A DNA stretch of 64,000 bases, from the NCBI GenBank assembly GCA_045598825.1, contig JAZRUX010000018.1, positions 1-64,000 on the forward strand, written 5' to 3'. The position numbers and the translations under genes were made by a program. This DNA is from Hennigella sp045598825 (lineage in GTDB: Bacteria > Bacillota_I > Bacilli_A > Mycoplasmatales > Mycoplasmoidaceae). Below are positions 1-9,360 of this stretch, piece by piece. Each line of letters starts with the position of its first letter. Within the stretch, counting starts at the first letter, position 1. The notes below the pieces were generated by a model. The model was not told where the DNA came from. It made no database searches and saw only the letters and a program-made list of their open reading frames with translations.

Positions 1-148
1 AAGTATTAGATTAGAATGTTCCGTTTGTCACCAAATCAACTATTTGACATTTAAAAATGCCAAAAATAATCCAGACAAACTAGAACTTAAAAAATATTGT
101 CCTTATTGCAAAAAAGTAACATTGCATAAAGAAACTAAGAAAAAATAA
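1..148 (+). CDS. rpmG: 50S ribosomal protein L33 (5' truncated), copy 1
   Basis: The window opens inside this gene, and the reading frame starts at base 2. About 48 residues are visible, ending at a TAA. Two CxxC pairs (CSVC near the start, CPYC near the end) form the zinc ribbon of the zinc-binding form of L33, a small large-subunit protein. The tail KKVTLHKETKKK is typical of L33. A hairpin with a T run follows, and a second L33 gene comes next, so the two copies are tandem paralogs. The start codon lies outside the window. Confidence 0.85.
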   Translation, partial: SIRLECSVCHQINYLTFKNAKNNPDKLELKKYCPYCKKVTLHKETKKK

Positions 149-176
149 TATTTATATATATAATATATTGGTTATT

Positions 177-200
177 AAAAAGAGCCTGCGGGCTTTTTTT
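177..200 (+). terminator. Rho-independent terminator after rpmG copy 1
   Basis: An A-rich arm and AGCC pair with GGCT and a run of seven T across a TGCG loop, just before the second rpmG. Confidence 0.7.
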
Positions 201-218
201 CTTAACCAAAGACTATTT

Positions 219-365
219 ATGAGAAAAAAAGTTATTTTAGTTTGTGACGAATGTTTAAGTCGTAATTATCATATTACGAAGAATACGTTATCAACTGAAC
301 GTATCGTTTTAAACAAATACTGTCCAAAGTGCAAAAAAGTCACACAACACAAGGAAACAAGATAA
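219..365 (+). CDS. rpmG: 50S ribosomal protein L33, copy 2
   Basis: A 48-residue protein starting MRKKVILVCDEC with CDEC and CPKC zinc-binding pairs, the complete length of the zinc-type L33. The start at 219 is chosen because it gives the canonical N-terminus; a longer upstream reading would run through the terminator hairpin. Its TAA stop overlaps the secE ATG (TAATG), so it is translationally coupled to secE. rpmG-secE-nusG is the classical bacterial order. It differs clearly in sequence from the copy just upstream, so the pair is not a recent duplication. Confidence 0.92.
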   Translation: MRKKVILVCDECLSRNYHITKNTLSTERIVLNKYCPKCKKVTQHKETR

Positions 366-817
366 TGACTGATATTAATACTAATACAAGTACTAATACT
401 ACTAATGATAGTAAGAGTAAACAAGAAATAAAGCAAGAACAAAGAGAAAAGAAGTATGAGGCTAAATTGGAAGCTAATCGAGTTAAGAAATTAACCCAAT
501 TAGAAAATAAGAAAGCTCGTCTTACAACTAAGTTAAATAGTGTTGCTAATCCAAAACGTAAATCTGACATCCAAGATAAGATTGACGAAATAGACAAAAA
601 GATCAATGAATTAAAAGATCTTGAAAAAGCAACCGTAAAACGTCCATTTGGTCTTGTTATGAAAACATGATCAAAAGGATTAGGCAAAGAAACAAGCCGT
701 ATAACATGACATAAAGGCAAAGACATCCTAAAGGATTTTGTCACTGTTATTCTCGTTTGTGCCTTCTTAGCAATTATTTTCTTTGCTATTGATATGATTA
801 TTATTTCAATTCATTAG
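365..817 (+). CDS. secE: Preprotein translocase subunit SecE
   Basis: A 150-residue protein. Roughly the first 100 residues are a charged, Lys/Glu-rich segment with coiled-coil character. The last 50 hold a short amphipathic region (KGKDILKDF) and one strongly hydrophobic membrane helix (VTVILVCAFLAIIFF), the minimal SecE core that clamps SecY. Two TGA codons (before SKGLGKE and in ITWHKG) are read as Trp. Identification rests on the C-terminal topology and on its place between rpmG and nusG. The long N-terminal extension is far beyond the roughly 60-residue SecE of many Firmicutes. Confidence 0.88.
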
Positions 818-826
818 GAGTAAATT

Positions 827-1594
827 ATGGAAATCGAAAGAATGCAATGATACGTAATCACTGCAGTGGGTGGACAAGAAGAGTCTATCGCGCAATCATT
901 ACGTGAAAAAATGAACAACTTTGGCTATGCCAATTTTGCTAAAACATCTGATAATGATGCATCGCTACCATTGCCAAATGGCGAAAAACCAAGAGTTAAA
1001 GAAATTCGTGTCTTCATGAAAAGAAATGAATCTGAACAAGTTTTCAGTAAAAATAGCGCAGAATTGCCTAAACAAATGAAGAATACGAAAACAACTAGAT
1101 GGGAAACATTACCAGATGGTAGATATAAAAGAATTAAATCAAAACGTGTAAATCGTTTTGGTAACTACATCTTCGTTCAATGTGATCTAGATGATGATAT
1201 CTGATATAACATCAGAAACACAGTCGGAGTCATGGGATTTGTTGGTTCTACCGGTAAAGCCGCTAAACCAATCCCGTGTTCGGTTGATGAATACGAACGT
1301 CTAATTAATGATGCTGCTGCCGCTGAATATGCAGCAAGAATTGCTGCAGGCGAAACAGCAATTAAGAAAGAAGAAGCTAAGGTTGAAACAAAACCACAAC
1401 CTAAGCCAGTTCTTACTGAAGCGCCATTTAAAGTTGGGCAAACTCTTGAATTAATCAATGGATCATTTGCTGGAACAAACTGTACAGTTGTTGCGATTAA
1501 CCTTGAAAAGCAAACCGCAAAGGTTGAAGTGGAATTCTTTGGAAGAATTAATTCTTTAGAAGTTCCATTTGGTGACCTAAAACTTGCTAAGTAA
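827..1594 (+). CDS. nusG: Transcription termination/antitermination factor NusG
   Basis: 255 residues. The N-terminal NGN domain begins WYVITAVGGQEE and resumes at NRFGNYIFVQCDLDDD and VGVMGFVGS. The C-terminal KOW domain covers about residues 200-255 (PFKVGQTLELINGSFAG). Between the NGN strands is an insertion of about 60 residues rich in charged amino acids, and an Ala/Glu-rich linker precedes KOW; enlarged NusG proteins are known from other mollicutes. The start at 827 follows an AGGAG box. TGA codons encode Trp in MQWYV and DDIWYN. NusG binds RNA polymerase and couples it to ribosomes or Rho. It is downstream of secE with a 9-base gap. Confidence 0.92.
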
Positions 1595-1634
1595 CTTTCA
1601 TAAATACATATAATAACAAACACGAGGTAATATA

Positions 1635-2681
1635 ATGCCAAAACAAGTTGAAGAAAAAACTGCAGAAATAGCTACTACTAATGTAGAAGCAAAAGTTGAA
1701 AAGAAACTAGCTGCTAAGAAAGCTACTAAGAAACCTGCTGGAGGAAAACCAGCAGCTAAGAAACCACTAGTTCGTGATGGTGCTTCTGCAAAGGAAACTA
1801 TCGAAGCTAAGGTAAATTTATTCTTTGAATCAAATAAGGATAACAAAGATCTAAAAAAGATCTTATCTGTCTCAAAATTAATGGAAGCAGGAGCTCATGT
1901 CGGTTTAGCTGCTAACTTATGAAATCCTAAAATGGCTCCATTCATTTATCGTTCAAAGAACTCAAGAAACTTAATCATTGACATGCTTAAGATTATTGTT
2001 TTCTCTAACCGAGCATACAATTTCTTACATGATATTGCAAAGCAAGATGGCAAAGTTTTATTTGTTGGAACACACAATGATTCAGCTAAGAAATATATTC
2101 AAGAAGAAGCGACACGTTGCGGTGCATTCTATATCAACCAACGTTGATTAGGTGGTACATTAACTAACTTCAAGACTGTTAACAATTCAATTAATAAATT
2201 GAACCGTTTAGAATCATTACTTGAATCTGAAAATATTGGTCGTTACACTAAGAAACAACAATTAGACATGCAAAGACAAGTTGCTAAACTTGAAAAGTTT
2301 ATTGGTGGAATCAAGAATATGAAAGGTCTGCCACAAGTTGTTATCGTTACTGATCCAGTAGCTGAACACAACGCTGTGAAGGAAGCAAGAGACTTACATA
2401 TCCCTGTTGTTGCTTTAGCAAACACTAATGCAAACCCAGACTTAATTGATTTCATTATTCCAGCTAACACTCACTCAATCAAAACACAATGATTAATGTT
2501 AGGTGTTCTAGCTGATGCCATTGCATCTGCTCATGGTCAACCAACTAAAGTTGTTGGGAAAGCTGATGGAGAAATTATCCTTCCAGAAGTTATTCGAGTT
2601 CAACGTAAAGTAGTTTTCACAAAAGGTCGTCAAACTGATACTTTTGTTAAGTCCGAAAAGAACGAAGAACCAGAAAAGTAA
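1635..2681 (+). CDS. rpsB: 30S ribosomal protein S2 with a basic N-terminal extension
   Basis: 348 residues. The S2 core runs from about residue 78 (SVSKLMEAGAHVGLAANLW) to about residue 325, with the signatures RWLGGTLTNFKT and GLPQVVIVTDP. The first 70 residues are a Lys/Ala/Pro-rich extension (repeated AAKK and KKPA) absent from ordinary S2 proteins of about 250 residues. Four or more TGA codons are read as Trp. Its usual partner tsf is about 24 kb away on the other strand, so the ancestral rpsB-tsf pair is split. The nearest upstream gene is nusG, with 40 bases between, including a GAGGT box. Confidence 0.94.
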
Positions 2682-2698
2682 TCGTTAATGACAAAATA

Positions 2699-2731
2699 AA
2701 ATAGTGCTAAAAGGCACTATTTATTTTTTTA
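2699..2731. terminator. Bidirectional terminator, rpsB / ParA-like gene
   Basis: Nine-base arms AAATAGTGC and GCACTATTT with a 6-base loop and a T run. The convergent minus-strand gene ends inside the hairpin, so it probably serves both. Confidence 0.8.
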
Positions 2732-3348
2732 TAAATTTCCAGTCAAGGATCTATATTTTCAATCTCTTTTAGAAATGAGATTTCTGGAACTTTATCAATA
2801 TTACCAATAGTAATGTTTGGTGACCTAAACTGTTTTAGAAGGTTCAAATAATCTTTTTCATTTTGCACATTTGAACGGTAATTATGAATAATTAAATGAA
2901 TTTTTTTATTTTTAAGTCTATGCATTAAAAAGAAATTCATAATATTATTTATTGCATTTTGTTCTAAGTTAACAAAGATTGCAATTTCATCAGCAAAGTT
3001 AAGAAAAGGCGTGTTGATAAAATATTGTTGACAGTTAGTATTGATGATCAAAATGTCACTGATGGCTTGGAGTGTTTTGGCCAAATTTAGCAGTTTATTT
3101 GCGTCAGGAGATGTTTGATTGCAGATTTGATATGAAGTATTGGAAAATAGTTGTGTCGTTAAAATTTCGTCCTCTTTTTGCCAATTTTCTTTTTTTGGAA
3201 GTAAAGTATCCTGCCCTAAATAATTTAAATCAAGCACAGATAAATTATTAACTTTCTTTTCTAATATGCACGCAAATATTAAAGTCTCAATATTTTGCTT
3301 GTGTGAATCATTAAGGTCAACAATTGCATAAGTTTTTTGATTTGCCAT
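2707..3348 (-). CDS. ParA/MinD-like protein lacking the P-loop
   Basis: 213 residues when TGA is read as Trp (the C-terminus continues DPWLEIYKKINSAF). The layout follows a ParA/MinD ATPase: a first strand (TYAIVDL), a helix where KGGxGKT would sit (NDSHKQNIE), then a strand like the deviant Walker B region (LSVLDLNYLGQ), and a DILIINT strand followed by an AD-EIAIFVN segment resembling the family's DTPP and AAD-iiP motifs. The nucleotide-binding Lys and Gly residues are missing, so it is probably not an ATPase. No confident family assignment; fold assignment is inference from pattern order. It stands alone, between rpsB and the lipoprotein cluster. Confidence 0.5.
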
Positions 3349-3458
3349 AATATTTATATTATCTTAACTTAATTAAAAATAGATAATTAAATGATAAAAT
3401 TTCTATAAAATTATTATGTGGATATAATTTTGTGGTATAGGATAGTATAGGATAAAAT

Positions 3459-4961
3459 ATGAGAAATAAAATTAAAAAAATATTACCATTTTTGTTTGCC
3501 TCAACAAGTGTTGTACCATTGTTGGCAACAAGTTGTCAATCAAACATTCAACAACCTGAGGTTACGATTGATGATTGATGACTAACAAATTACGTGTTCA
3601 ATATTGATGCAGACACAAAGCGTTTGGAAGCACCATATCAATTTAACCTTAAAAACTTTAAAGGTGGTGAAACTGTAGCAATAACATTAGCTGATCAAAC
3701 CGATATCGAAGGAACTGAAGGTAACTACGTTTGCTTTGAAAATGGGGAATTTACAACGGAATTTACAGTTGAACCAGAACAAAGTGTTAAATTATTTAAT
3801 TTAAAGTTAGCAAAACTTGAATGATATGTTGATGATGAATTCTCATTTAACGCAAAAATTAAAATAACAGATACAGAAGGAAAAATACTTGAAACAACAA
3901 GCAAAAGAATGTATATGGAAGTTGCTAAACCAACTTTACCTAAGTATTTCCTGACTGACGGTAATGGTGTTATCACTGGTTTTAATGAAGAATTTAGAGA
4001 AGAATTTAATGATTGCACATTATTAGCTATCCCTAATAAAATTGAAACAGCAAATGGAACAGAGACAATAACAGAAATTAAAGATAGTGCTTTTTATGTA
4101 AGCAATAAAAGCACAATTCCCACTTCAGTTAAACACTTGTTACTAGATTCATCATGAGATGTAGACCCAACATTGACGATTATCGGAGCCAATGCATTTA
4201 GATCATGCAACATAAAAGGTCATTTATATATTCCAAGATCAGTTAAAACCATTGGCAGTTTTGCGTTTGCTAATGTTGCATTCAATGGTTTAACGTTTGG
4301 TTATACTGATGCTGCTGTTGGAGAATGTGAGCTGGAAACTATTGAGAATTCTGCATTTTATAGTTGCGACATACCTGGCGATTTAGTCTTACCTAATAAA
4401 TTAACAACAATTGGTACAACTTGTTTTACACGTTCAAGAATTAATGGCAACATTATTCTTCCTTCATCATTAAGTAATATTGGCAAACATGCATTCGCTT
4501 ATCTTAATAACTACCATGACGATGAAATTGGAACTATAACAATACCTAATGACATAAAAGCCATATCATTTCCATCAAATTGTTTTTTTGACTCAAACAT
4601 AACTGGTGAAATACGTATACCAGACAGTGTAACAGACCTTAAACCAAATAGTTGTGGGAAATTAACCGCTATTTCAAAACTTTCATTGCATAGTGATTTA
4701 CTGTTAGGCCGATGGTCTCTATATAATATGTCATCAATGAGTTGTCTTGATTTAACTCGAGTTACTTCAATAGCTGGATTTCCTGATTTTACTACAGATT
4801 CATATATTGATGTATTTGCATGCCCAGACGTCCCAAGAAAAGTAGACAAAATTGAAGTTCTTCTTGAAGAAGACAATCCCGATACTGATAAAGACTGAAT
4901 TGATTTTCTTGTTGAAAGAGCTTTGCCTAGAGAAATGCTTAAAATAACTCGTGTTAAATAA
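3459..4961 (+). CDS. BspA-like leucine-rich repeat lipoprotein, paralog 1
   Basis: 500 residues. The N-terminal lipoprotein signal peptide ends in LLATSC, so the mature protein should be lipidated on Cys and displayed on the membrane. Residues about 25-170 form a beta-rich region of unknown function (NFKGGETVAITL). From about residue 190 come LRR_5/BspA-type repeats with cores such as TIGANAFRSCNI, TIGSFAFANV and TIGTTCFTRS. TGA codons are Trp (DDWWLTNYV). It is about 75-80% similar by eye to the next gene, with shared starts, repeats and C-terminus (ITRVK). There is no clear Shine-Dalgarno box. BspA-type repeats in other organisms bind host matrix proteins; a role here in adhesion is inference. 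Confidence 0.88.
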
Positions 4962-4969
4962 CTTTTATA

Positions 4970-4995
4970 AAAAATGCTTTTTGGCATTTTTATTT
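4970..4995 (+). terminator. Terminator after lipoprotein paralog 1
   Basis: Arms AAAAATGC and GCATTTTT followed by a T-rich tail; the same hairpin type follows paralog 2, as expected of a duplication. Confidence 0.75.
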
Positions 4996-5160
4996 TTATA
5001 ATCACGTGGATACTTTGAACCAGTCTTACCAAATTTCTTACTAATAATAGAAAAAAAATAAACCCATCATCTTTATGATGATCTACAACTAAAAGGTTTG
5101 CATATTCTTTTTATAAGCAACATAAACTTCCTTTTTAACTTAACAATTTTCTTGCCATTA
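4996..5160 (-). pseudogene. Fused remnant of rsmG and mnmG (duplication scar)
   Basis: This stretch has no gene but is clearly related to two genes 2-3 kb downstream. Bases about 5001-5100 match the 3' end of rsmG (6791-6893): shared blocks include AATTTCTTA and CTAAAAGGTTTGCA, with scattered substitutions and small deletions. Bases about 5094-5157 match an internal part of mnmG (7899-7964), including an almost identical run around CATATTCTTTTTATAAGC. The switch from one to the other falls at TTTGCA, which both parents share, so the junction looks like a deletion at a 6-base microhomology. It is untranslatable and decaying. It implies that a lipoprotein-rsmG-mnmG block was once duplicated in tandem. 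Confidence 0.85.
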
Positions 5161-5228
5161 AATGCTAAAACTTTCTGCCAAATTCGTTATATATATATAT
5201 ATAATTTTTTCAAGAAATAGGAGAAAAT

Positions 5229-6722
5229 ATGAAAAACACAATTAGAAAGATATTACCATGTTTGCTTGCTTCAACAAGTGCCGTACCATTTTTGGCAACA
5301 AGTTGTCAATCAAACATTCAACAACCTGAGGTTGAGATTGATGATTGATGAATAACAAATTATGTATTCAATATTGATACAGATACAAAGCGTTTAGAAG
5401 CACCATATCAATTTAACCTTAAAAACTTTAAAGGTGGTGAAACTATAACTATAACAATAGTTGATCAAACTGACATTGAAGGAACAAAGGGCAACTACGT
5501 TTGCTTTGAAGATGGAAAATTCACAAAAGAGTTTAAAGTTGATGCTGAACATAGTGATATATTAAACATTAACTTAAAGCTAGCAAAAATTGAATGATAT
5601 GTTGATGATGAATTCTCATTCAATGCCGAAATCAAAGTAACGGATGCTGATGGGAAAACATTTGATACAAAGAGCAAACGAATGTATATGGAAGTTGCTA
5701 AACCAACTTTGCCCAAACATTTTCTGACAGACGGTAATGGTGTTATCACTGGTTTTAATGATGAATTTAGAGAAGAATTTAATGATTGTACATTATTAGC
5801 TATCCCTAATAAAATTGAAACAGCAAATGGAACAGAGACAATAACAGAAATTAAAGATAATGCATTCTATGTAAATAATCAAAGCACAATTCCTGCTTCA
5901 GTTAGATACTTGTTGCTAGATTCATCATGAGACACAAACCCAACATTAGAGAGGATTGGTGGCCACGCATTTGAAAGATGTAGTTTAAAAGGTCATTTAT
6001 ATATTCCAAGGTCAGTTAAAACTATTGGTGAATATGCATTTAGACACGTCACATTTAACGGTTTAACTTTTGGCTATACTGATGCTTCAGTTGGAGAATG
6101 CGAGTTAGAAACCATTGAAGGATTTGCGTTTTATGGATGCCAAATTCCGGGTAATTTAGTCTTGCCAAACAAATTAAAAACTATTGGTGAACAATGTTTT
6201 GTCATGTCAAGAATTAATGGTGACATCATCCTGCCATCGTCATTAAGTTCTATTGGCAAATATGCATTTTCAAATCTTAACGGTTATCATGACGAGGGAA
6301 TTGGAAAAATAATAATACCTAAGGACATGCAAGCCACATCTCTTCCAGAATCTTGTTTTTATACCTCTAACATGACTGGTGAATTGTGGATACCAGATAA
6401 TATGACTCAACTTGGTCAATATTCTTGTGCACTTTTAACTGCAATTTCAGCAATTTCATTGCATAGTGGTTTATTTTTAAACTTTAGATCTTTACAAAAT
6501 ATGTTGTCATTGAGTTGTATTGATTTAACTCGAGTTACTTCAATTGCTCAATTTCCTACTTCACCATTTGAGGGCGTCTTTGAATGCACAAATCCTAGGA
6601 GAGTAACTCAGATTGAAGTCCTTCTTAAAGAAGATAACCCCGATAGTGATGAAGATTGAATGAATTATCTTGTAAAAAAGGCTTTGCCTAAAGATATGAT
6701 TAAAATAACTCGTGTTAAATAG
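5229..6722 (+). CDS. BspA-like leucine-rich repeat lipoprotein, paralog 2
   Basis: 497 residues, signal peptide ending LLATSC as in paralog 1. The same beta-rich N-terminal region (NFKGGETITITI) is followed by LRR_5/BspA-type repeats (RIGGHAFERCS, TIGEYAFRHVTF, TIGEQCFVMSRI, SIGKYAFSNL). Sequence differences from paralog 1 concentrate in the repeats; long stretches around IPNKIETANGTETI are identical. Unlike paralog 1 it has a good Shine-Dalgarno box (TAGGAG, 5217-5222) and an AT-repeat upstream region (5190-5203). The different upstream regions mean the two copies may be expressed differently. Surface display is expected; the binding partner is unknown. Confidence 0.88.
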
Positions 6723-6729
6723 TGTTTAT

Positions 6730-6760
6730 AAAAATGTCTTACAAGGCATTTTTATTTTTT
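6730..6760. terminator. Terminator between lipoprotein 2 and rsmG
   Basis: Arms AAAAATG and CATTTTT with a T-rich tail. The convergent rsmG stop codon (6752-6754) lies in its right arm. Confidence 0.7.
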
Positions 6761-7465
6761 ATAATCAAACCCTTTGATTATTTTTTTATAGTCACGTGGG
6801 TATTTTGGATCAGTCTTGCTAAATTTCTTAGCAATAATTGTATAGAAATCAATTCCTTCATCTTCAAGATGGTCAATGGCTAAAAGGTTTGCAGATAGTT
6901 GTTTAAGTTCTTTTTCTAGGTTTCTAACTTCTTCTTTATAGTTTTTACCCTTTGGGATAACAACTAGTCCATCTGATTTAGCATAAGGTGTTAATAATTC
7001 AACAATCACTTCAACTGGAGCAACAGCCTTAGCTGTTACCATGTCAAATTGACGACTTTTAGAAGTTTGTTCTATTCTTTGACAAATTATTTCAACATTA
7101 CTTAAGTGTAATCTCTTAGTAAGTTGTTTTAAGAATTCACACTTCTTGTGGCTAGCTTCCACTATTGTTAACTTTATGTTAGGGAAGAACAATTTAATGG
7201 CAAATCCCGGAATTCCGCTACCAGATCCAACATCTAATACTGTTTTAACAGTATCGAAGTCAATAAGACGATAAACCATTATGGAATGTCAAAAGTATTT
7301 TGACCAGATAACATCATCCTTGTCTAATCTTGTTAGATTCATTTTCGCATTTTGTTCTTGCAAAAAAGATTTATAAGCATCTAGTTGGTTAGATAGCTTA
7401 TCTTTGTTAATGTTTGATATTTCAAACATCTTTATAGTTTTGTCAATGAATTCGTTTTTAGTCAT
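6752..7465 (-). CDS. rsmG: 16S rRNA (guanine527-N7)-methyltransferase RsmG
   Basis: 237 residues. The SAM-binding Rossmann motif VLDVGSGSGIPGFAIK lies at about residues 75-90, preceded by the family's MNLTRL segment and followed by VTAKAVAPVEVIVELLTPY. RsmG methylates G527 of 16S rRNA. The start at 7465 (MTKNEFIDKT) restores the whole N-terminal domain; a standard-code reading would lose the first 62 residues because of a TGA (KYFWHS, Trp). The start overlaps the mnmG stop by 8 bases, so the two form the conserved gidA-gidB pair and are probably translated together. Confidence 0.93.
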
Positions 7466-9308
7466 GTTTCTTACTTTTATTTGTTATATAGTTTTTTATG
7501 ATTGCGATATCAACTAAATTAATTCCTGAGATTCGGCTAGCTTGTTCCAAATCTTGAGGCATAATGCGGTTTAATTTGTCAATTGCTTCCAATGTTAAAT
7601 TAGGAACTTCTTTATAATTCTTAATATCTATCAAGGAACATTTAGCCAAGTTAGACAATTTTTTAATTGTCTTTAGTTGGTTAGCAATGTAACCTTCAAA
7701 CTTAATACTGATATCAATCTTCTTACAAATATCTGGATTAATATTCTTGACCTTGCAAGCTAGCAAAACATCTAATGATTTTACTTCAGGTCTTTTAATT
7801 AATTGATATAAAGTATAGTTACCACATTGGTATTGTTTTAATAGTTTCTTAACTTGGTGAACTTTATGTTCCTTCAAATATTCAATTTGGCGGCTAAAGA
7901 TTTGCATATTCTTTTTATAAGCAACATAAACTTCTTTTTTTACTAAACCGATTTTCTTGCCATATTCAATTAAACGTTCTTGTGCATTATCATTTCTTAA
8001 ATATAGACGATGTTCAGCACGAGAAGTTAGCAATCGATAAGGTTCAGTAATACCTTTGGTCATAATATCATCAGTTAATACGCCAAGGTATGCTTCTGAA
8101 CGTTTTAGAACTAATGGTTCTTTCTTTTTAATGCTTAATATAGCATTAATACCAGCTAACAGCCCTTGACCAGCTGCTTCTTCATAACCACTAGTTCCAT
8201 TAATTTGCCCAGCACAAAATAAACCTTTGATGTTCTTTAACTCAAAATTAAGTTTTAATTGAGTTGGGTCAATTGCATCATATTCTATGGCATAGGCATA
8301 TTTTAAAAATACGGCATTTTCTAAACCAGCTACAGAATGAATAATCTTTTCTTGAGTTTCACGATCAAAGCTAGTTGATAACCCTTGAAGATACATTGAA
8401 TCTCAGCTTGCTGATTCAGGTTCAACAAAGACTTGGTGTCGTTCTTTATCGGCAAAACGCATTACCTTATCTTCGATACTTGGGCAATACCGAGGACCAA
8501 TTGAATGAATTCGTCCAGAATACATTGCTGATTTAGAAATGTTATCTCGAATAATCTTATGTGTCTTTTCGTTAGTGTATGTTAAATGACAGACAGTTTG
8601 CATATCATAAGGCAAGAATGTTGGTTGATAATGTTCAAATGATAATAAATCATTTGTCCCCGGCTCGACTTGCATCTTACTAAAGTCGATGCTTGATTTT
8701 AAAATACGAGGTGGAGTTCCAGTTTTTAAACGAATTAATTTAATACCATTTTCTACCATACTATCTGACAGATAGTTAGCACCCTGTTGACCACTTGGTC
8801 CTTCATGGTGCTGTTCTTGGCCACGATGACAAATTGGTTTTAAATATGTACCAGTTGTTAAGACCATTGTTTTACATTTATATGTATCCTTACCACATCT
8901 AACACCTTTTAAAACTTTATCTTTGATAATAAGCTCTCTTGCTTCATCAATAATTAAAGTTAGGTTTTTCTGATTTTTAATTGCATTCACTCAAAAATCA
9001 TGATATTTAACTTTATCAATTTGTGCACGAAGTGCTCAAACACCAGCACCCTTGGCAGCGTTTAAAAGTTTCATTTGCAATTGAGCTTTGTCTGTGGCAA
9101 TAGCTTGCATGCCACCTAGAGCATCAATTTCTCTTGTCACTACACCTTTAGCTGGCCCACCAACTGATGGATTGCATGGTGTGTCACCGATATGTTCCTC
9201 ATTTAATGTAATTAGGGCAGTTTTCTTGCCTAAATTAGAAGCCGCAAAAGCAGCTTCTAGTCCAGCGTGTCCAGCTCCGATAACAATTACATCAAATGTT
9301 TTTAACAT
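7458..9308 (-). CDS. mnmG: tRNA uridine-5-carboxymethylaminomethyl modification enzyme MnmG (GidA)
   Basis: 616 residues, normal for the family. FAD-binding motif DVIVIGAGHAGLEAA is at residues 5-19, the NPSVGGPAKGVVTREIDALGG block near residue 50, and the C-terminal RISGINLVDIAII helix region is intact. With MnmE it modifies U34 of several tRNAs. The start MLKTFDV at 9308 is preferred over an upstream in-frame methionine because it gives the canonical N-terminus. Two TGA codons are Trp. A piece of this gene (7899-7964) also occurs as a decayed copy at about 5094-5157. Confidence 0.95.
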
Positions 9309-9331
9309 AATCAATATATTATAAAACAAAT

Positions 9332-9355
9332 AAAAAATAGGAATTAATCCTATTT
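9332..9355 (-). terminator. Terminator of lipoprotein 3
   Basis: Arms AAATAGGA and TCCTATTT with a 5-base loop; the A run on the left becomes the U tract on the minus strand. It lies just before mnmG. Confidence 0.75.
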
Positions 9356-9360
9356 CTATT

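Noticed and set aside
340..744. 134-codon minus-strand ORF opposite secE
   Set aside because: Shadow of secE; its sequence is a low-complexity reverse reading of Lys/Asn-rich codons and has no family features.
5190..5203. Phase-variable AT repeat before lipoprotein 2
   Set aside because: The AT run is short and not located at a clear promoter spacer, so switching cannot be claimed from one sequence; similar short AT runs occur elsewhere in the window.
7280..7465. Short RsmG beginning MVYRLIDF
   Set aside because: The upstream frame through a TGA Trp restores the missing N-terminal domain and ends in an ATG overlapping mnmG.
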